DNA of 8,275 bases from Bacteroidaceae bacterium (GTDB lineage Bacteria > Bacteroidota > Bacteroidia > Bacteroidales > Bacteroidaceae). The stretch is taken from positions 1 to 8,275 of the forward strand of contig CAAHEN010000240.1 of assembly GCA_900772575.1 (NCBI GenBank), in the 5' to 3' direction. The position numbers and the translations under genes were made by a program. Shown in pieces: positions 5,349-8,275 of the stretch; the stretch's first letter is position 1, and each line of letters starts with the position of its first letter. The notes under the pieces are model-generated. The model was not told where the DNA came from and did no database searches. It was given only the letters and a program-made list of their open reading frames with translations.

Positions 5349-8275
5349 ATGAACAACAAGATAAAGAAAGTGCTCCTCCTCGGCTCCGGCGCCCTGAAGA
5401 TTGGCGAGGCCGGCGAATTCGACTACTCCGGCTCACAAGCGCTGAAAGCCCTAAAAGAGGAAGGCATCGAGACGATTCTCATCAATCCCAACATCGCCAC
5501 AGTGCAGACGTCTGAAGGCGTGGCTGACCGCATCTACTTTCTCCCCGTCACCCCATTCTTCGTCGAAAAGGTGATAGAGAAGGAGAAGCCTCAAGGCATC
5601 ATGCTGGCTTTCGGCGGGCAGACGGCACTCAACTGCGGTGTCGAGCTCTTCAAAAACGGTGTACTAGAGCGCAATAATGTACAGGTACTAGGCACCCCAG
5701 TCGAGGCCATCATGAACACTGAAGACCGTGAGCTCTTCATCGGTAAACTCAATGAAATCGACGTCAAGACCATCAAGAGTGAGGCGTGTGAAAACATTGA
5801 GCAAGCCCGCCGTGCCGCAGCCGAACTCGGCTATCCGGTCATTCTTCGCGCTGCGTATGCTCTGGGCGGACTTGGCTCCGGCTTCTGCGACAACGAGGAG
5901 GAGCTAGACCGCTTAGCCGAGAAGGCTTTCTCTTTTTCGCCACAGGTTCTGGTGGAGAAGAGCCTAAAAGGCTGGAAGGAAATCGAATATGAAGTGGTGC
6001 GCGACCGTTATGACAACTGCATCACGGTCTGCAACATGGAAAACTTCGACCCGCTCGGCATCCACACGGGGGAAAGCATCGTCATCGCGCCATCGCAGAC
6101 ACTGACCAATGCCGAATACCACAAGCTCCGTGAACTCTCGATTCGCATCGTCCGTCACGTGGGCATCGTCGGGGAGTGCAATGTCCAGTATGCCTTCGAC
6201 CCACAGTCCGAGGACTACCGTGTCATTGAGGTCAATGCCCGACTGTCACGCTCGTCCGCCCTTGCCTCCAAGGCCACCGGCTACCCACTGGCCTTTGTCG
6301 CCGCCAAGCTCGGACTGGGTTATGGGCTCTTCGAACTGAAAAACTCTGTCACGAAGACCACATCGGCTTTCTTCGAGCCGGCACTGGACTACGTGGTGTG
6401 CAAAATTCCCCGCTGGGATTTGGGCAAGTTCCGTGGCGTCGACCGCGAGCTGGGCTCATCGATGAAAAGCGTCGGTGAGGTCATGGCCATCGGCCGAACC
6501 TTCGAAGAAGTCATCCAGAAGGGGCTCCGCATGATCGGACAAGGCATGCACGGCTTCGTCGACAACAAGGAAATCAAGATAGACAATGTCGACGAAGCGC
6601 TCCGCGAACCGACAGACAAGCGCATCTTCGCCATTGAGCAAGCATTCGCTGCCGGTTACGGCATTGAGGAAATCCACGAGCTGACAAAGATCGACAAGTG
6701 GTTTCTACAGAAGCTCCACAATATCTATACGACAGACCGCGAACTGCATGCCTGCACATCCATCAATGTGCTCGACAACGAGTTACTCCGTAAAGCCAAG
6801 ATCCAAGGCTTCACAGACTTCCAGATAGCCCGGGCTGTCGGTATGGAACATGACATGGAAATCGAACGCGCCATTATGGCCGTGAGAGCACGCCGCAAGC
6901 AACTGGGCATTGTCCCCTACGTCAAGCAGATCGATACTCTGGCCGCCGAATACCCCGCACAGACCAACTATCTCTACCTGACCTACAGTGGCGTGGCTCA
7001 TGACGTCAACTTCGAACGCGACAAGCGTTCTGTCATTGTTCTGGGGTCTGGGGCCTACCGTATCGGTTCATCTGTGGAATTCGACTGGTGCGGCGTGCAA
7101 GCGCTCAACACCATTCGTCGCGAAGGCTATCGCAGCATCATGATCAACTATAACCCGGAGACAGTGTCGACGGACTATGATATGTGCGACAGGCTCTATT
7201 TTGATGAGCTGACCTTCGAGCGTGTCATGGACATCATTGACCTCGAATTCCCCTATGGCGTCATCGTCTCCACCGGTGGGCAGATACCGAACAACCTCGC
7301 CATGCGCCTTGATGCTGAAAACGTCAATCTGCTGGGTACCCAAGCACGCTACATCGACAATGCCGAAGACCGCGAAAAATTCTCTGAGATGCTCAACCGC
7401 ATCGGCGTTGACCAACCGGAATGGAGCGCGCTGACGTCGATGGATGACATCCAGCAATTCATCGAACGCGTCGGTTTCCCGGTTCTCGTGCGTCCCTCGT
7501 ACGTGCTCTCCGGTGCAGCCATGAATGTCTGCTCCAACCAGGACGAGCTGGAACGCTTCTTGAAATTGGCCGCCAACGTCTCCAAGAAGCATCCAGTCGT
7601 CGTCTCCCGCTTCCTGCAACACGCCAAGGAGGTCGAGATGGACGCTGTAGCCCGCGACGGTGAGATCATCGCCTATGCCATCTCTGAGCACATTGAGTTC
7701 GCGGGTGTACACTCTGGCGATGCCACAATCCAGTTCCCACCGCAAAAGCTCTACGTGGAGACTGCCCGCCGCATCAAGAAAATATCCAAGCAAATAGCTC
7801 GCGAGCTGCATATCTCCGGGCCATTCAACATCCAGTTTCTCGCCCGTGAGAACGACATCAAGGTCATCGAGTGCAACCTCCGCGCCTCACGCTCCTTCCC
7901 GTTTGTCAGCAAAGTACTTAAAATCAACCTCATTGAACTGGCCACGCGCATCATGCTCGGCCTTCCGGTCGAGAAACCGGCCAAGAGTCTCTTCGACTTG
8001 GATTATGTAGGCATCAAGGCTTCGCAGTTCTCGTTCAACCGCTTACAGAAAGCCGATCCTGTGCTGGGTGTCGACATGGCTTCCACTGGTGAGGTTGGCT
8101 GTCTGGGCGAAGACTCACGCACGGCCTTGCTCAAAGCCATGCTTTCCGTCGGCCACCGCATCCCGAAGAAAAATATCCTGCTTTCGACCGGTGACGGCAA
8201 ACAGAAAGCTGAGATGCTTGCTGCCAGCCAGATGTTGCACGACCATGGTTACAAGCTCTTTGCCACGGGCGGGAC
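5349..8275 (+). CDS. carB: Carbamoyl phosphate synthetase large subunit, 3' end outside window
   Basis: CarB makes carbamoyl phosphate from bicarbonate, two ATP and the ammonia delivered by CarA. 975 codons are visible of an expected 1,070-1,080, with no internal stop. First synthetase half, about 1-400: LGSGALKIGEAGEFDYSGSQ (10-29), GGQTALN (89-95), ATP-grasp R167 in LRAAYALGGLGSG, metal-binding E294/N296 in VIEVNARLSRSSALASK. Oligomerisation region about 400-555. Second half from about 560: GSSVEFDWCG, NYNPETVSTDYDMCDRLYFD, RPSYVLSGAAMNV, and E841/N843 in VIECNLRASRSFPFVSK. The regulatory MGS-like domain begins near 941 (KKNILLSTGDGK...ATGG) and is cut by the edge, so its effector site cannot be judged. 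Many stretches (LKGWKEIEYEVVRD, ENFDPLGIHTGESIV, AISEHIEFAGVHSGDAT) match eukaryotic CAD more than E. coli CarB. The start fits the family N-terminus; no clear Shine-Dalgarno is present. Confidence 0.97.
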   Translation, partial: MNNKIKKVLLLGSGALKIGEAGEFDYSGSQALKALKEEGIETILINPNIATVQTSEGVADRIYFLPVTPFFVEKVIEKEKPQGIMLAFGGQTALNCGVELFKNGVLERNNVQVLGTPVEAIMNTEDRELFIGKLNEIDVKTIKSEACENIEQARRAAAELGYPVILRAAYALGGLGSGFCDNEEELDRLAEKAFSFSPQVLVEKSLKGWKEIEYEVVRDRYDNCITVCNMENFDPLGIHTGESIVIAPSQTLTNAEYHKLRELSIRIVRHVGIVGECNVQYAFDPQSEDYRVIEVNARLSRSSALASKATGYPLAFVAAKLGLGYGLFELKNSVTKTTSAFFEPALDYVVCKIPRWDLGKFRGVDRELGSSMKSVGEVMAIGRTFEEVIQKGLRMIGQGMHGFVDNKEIKIDNVDEALREPTDKRIFAIEQAFAAGYGIEEIHELTKIDKWFLQKLHNIYTTDRELHACTSINVLDNELLRKAKIQGFTDFQIARAVGMEHDMEIERAIMAVRARRKQLGIVPYVKQIDTLAAEYPAQTNYLYLTYSGVAHDVNFERDKRSVIVLGSGAYRIGSSVEFDWCGVQALNTIRREGYRSIMINYNPETVSTDYDMCDRLYFDELTFERVMDIIDLEFPYGVIVSTGGQIPNNLAMRLDAENVNLLGTQARYIDNAEDREKFSEMLNRIGVDQPEWSALTSMDDIQQFIERVGFPVLVRPSYVLSGAAMNVCSNQDELERFLKLAANVSKKHPVVVSRFLQHAKEVEMDAVARDGEIIAYAISEHIEFAGVHSGDATIQFPPQKLYVETARRIKKISKQIARELHISGPFNIQFLARENDIKVIECNLRASRSFPFVSKVLKINLIELATRIMLGLPVEKPAKSLFDLDYVGIKASQFSFNRLQKADPVLGVDMASTGEVGCLGEDSRTALLKAMLSVGHRIPKKNILLSTGDGKQKAEMLAASQMLHDHGYKLFATGG

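Noticed and set aside
4324..5436. Long antisense open frame of 370 codons over carA
   Set aside because: It lies opposite a gene with full catalytic motifs, extends into the carB start, and its translation shows no recognisable domain; codon structure of the GC-rich sense gene explains it.
1..8275. CRISPR arrays, tRNA/rRNA genes, insertion sequences, phage attachment sites
   Set aside because: No spaced direct repeats, cloverleaf-like sequence, transposase or integrase fragments, or terminal inverted repeats were recognised by eye.

Overview
The window reads as chromosomal DNA from a member of the Bacteroidota, most likely Bacteroidales. Three things point there. Starts are mostly preceded by A-rich sequence rather than a Shine-Dalgarno. 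Two upstream regions contain matches to the Bacteroidota housekeeping promoter (TTTG-like -33 box, 20-nt gap, TAnnTTTG -7 box). The protein types (a long PurF-like amidotransferase next to carAB, a tyrosine-rich secreted protein with an Arg/Pro/Gly/Asn tail) are ones I associate with Bacteroidales. The genus cannot be fixed. The metabolic genes are GC-rich, clearly above the AT-rich recognition domain at the left edge. All real genes lie on the + strand.

Left part (1-925) is the tail of a restriction-modification locus. The window opens inside hsdS, the DNA-specificity subunit of a type I system, and shows its second target-recognition domain and C-terminal coiled-coil region. Four bases later comes a short reading frame interrupted by one in-frame TAG. 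It looks like the eroded N-terminal (antitoxin-like) part of a Fic-family gene. No Fic catalytic core follows, so this end looks like a decaying defence/toxin edge.

Middle part (926-2227) holds one secreted protein gene (1095-1958), flanked by two non-coding stretches. The upstream one (926-1094) has a candidate promoter overlapping an imperfect hairpin. The downstream one (1959-2227) has a strong 12-bp hairpin and then a good promoter for the next gene.

Right part (2228-8275) is a nucleotide-biosynthesis cluster: a long PurF-like glutamine amidotransferase/phosphoribosyltransferase, carA, and carB cut by the window edge. CarA and CarB together make carbamoyl phosphate from glutamine, bicarbonate and ATP for pyrimidine and arginine synthesis. 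The PurF-like protein would use glutamine and PRPP, the entry step of purine synthesis. All three use glutamine as nitrogen donor or belong to such a complex, and they are spaced like one operon. Both Car proteins resemble the eukaryotic CAD/CPS type more than the E. coli type.

Most of the window is ordinary metabolism. I see no convincing undescribed system. The points most worth a second look are the Fic remnant beside hsdS, the unusual PurF-like enzyme, the eukaryote-like carbamoyl phosphate synthetase and the secreted disordered protein.
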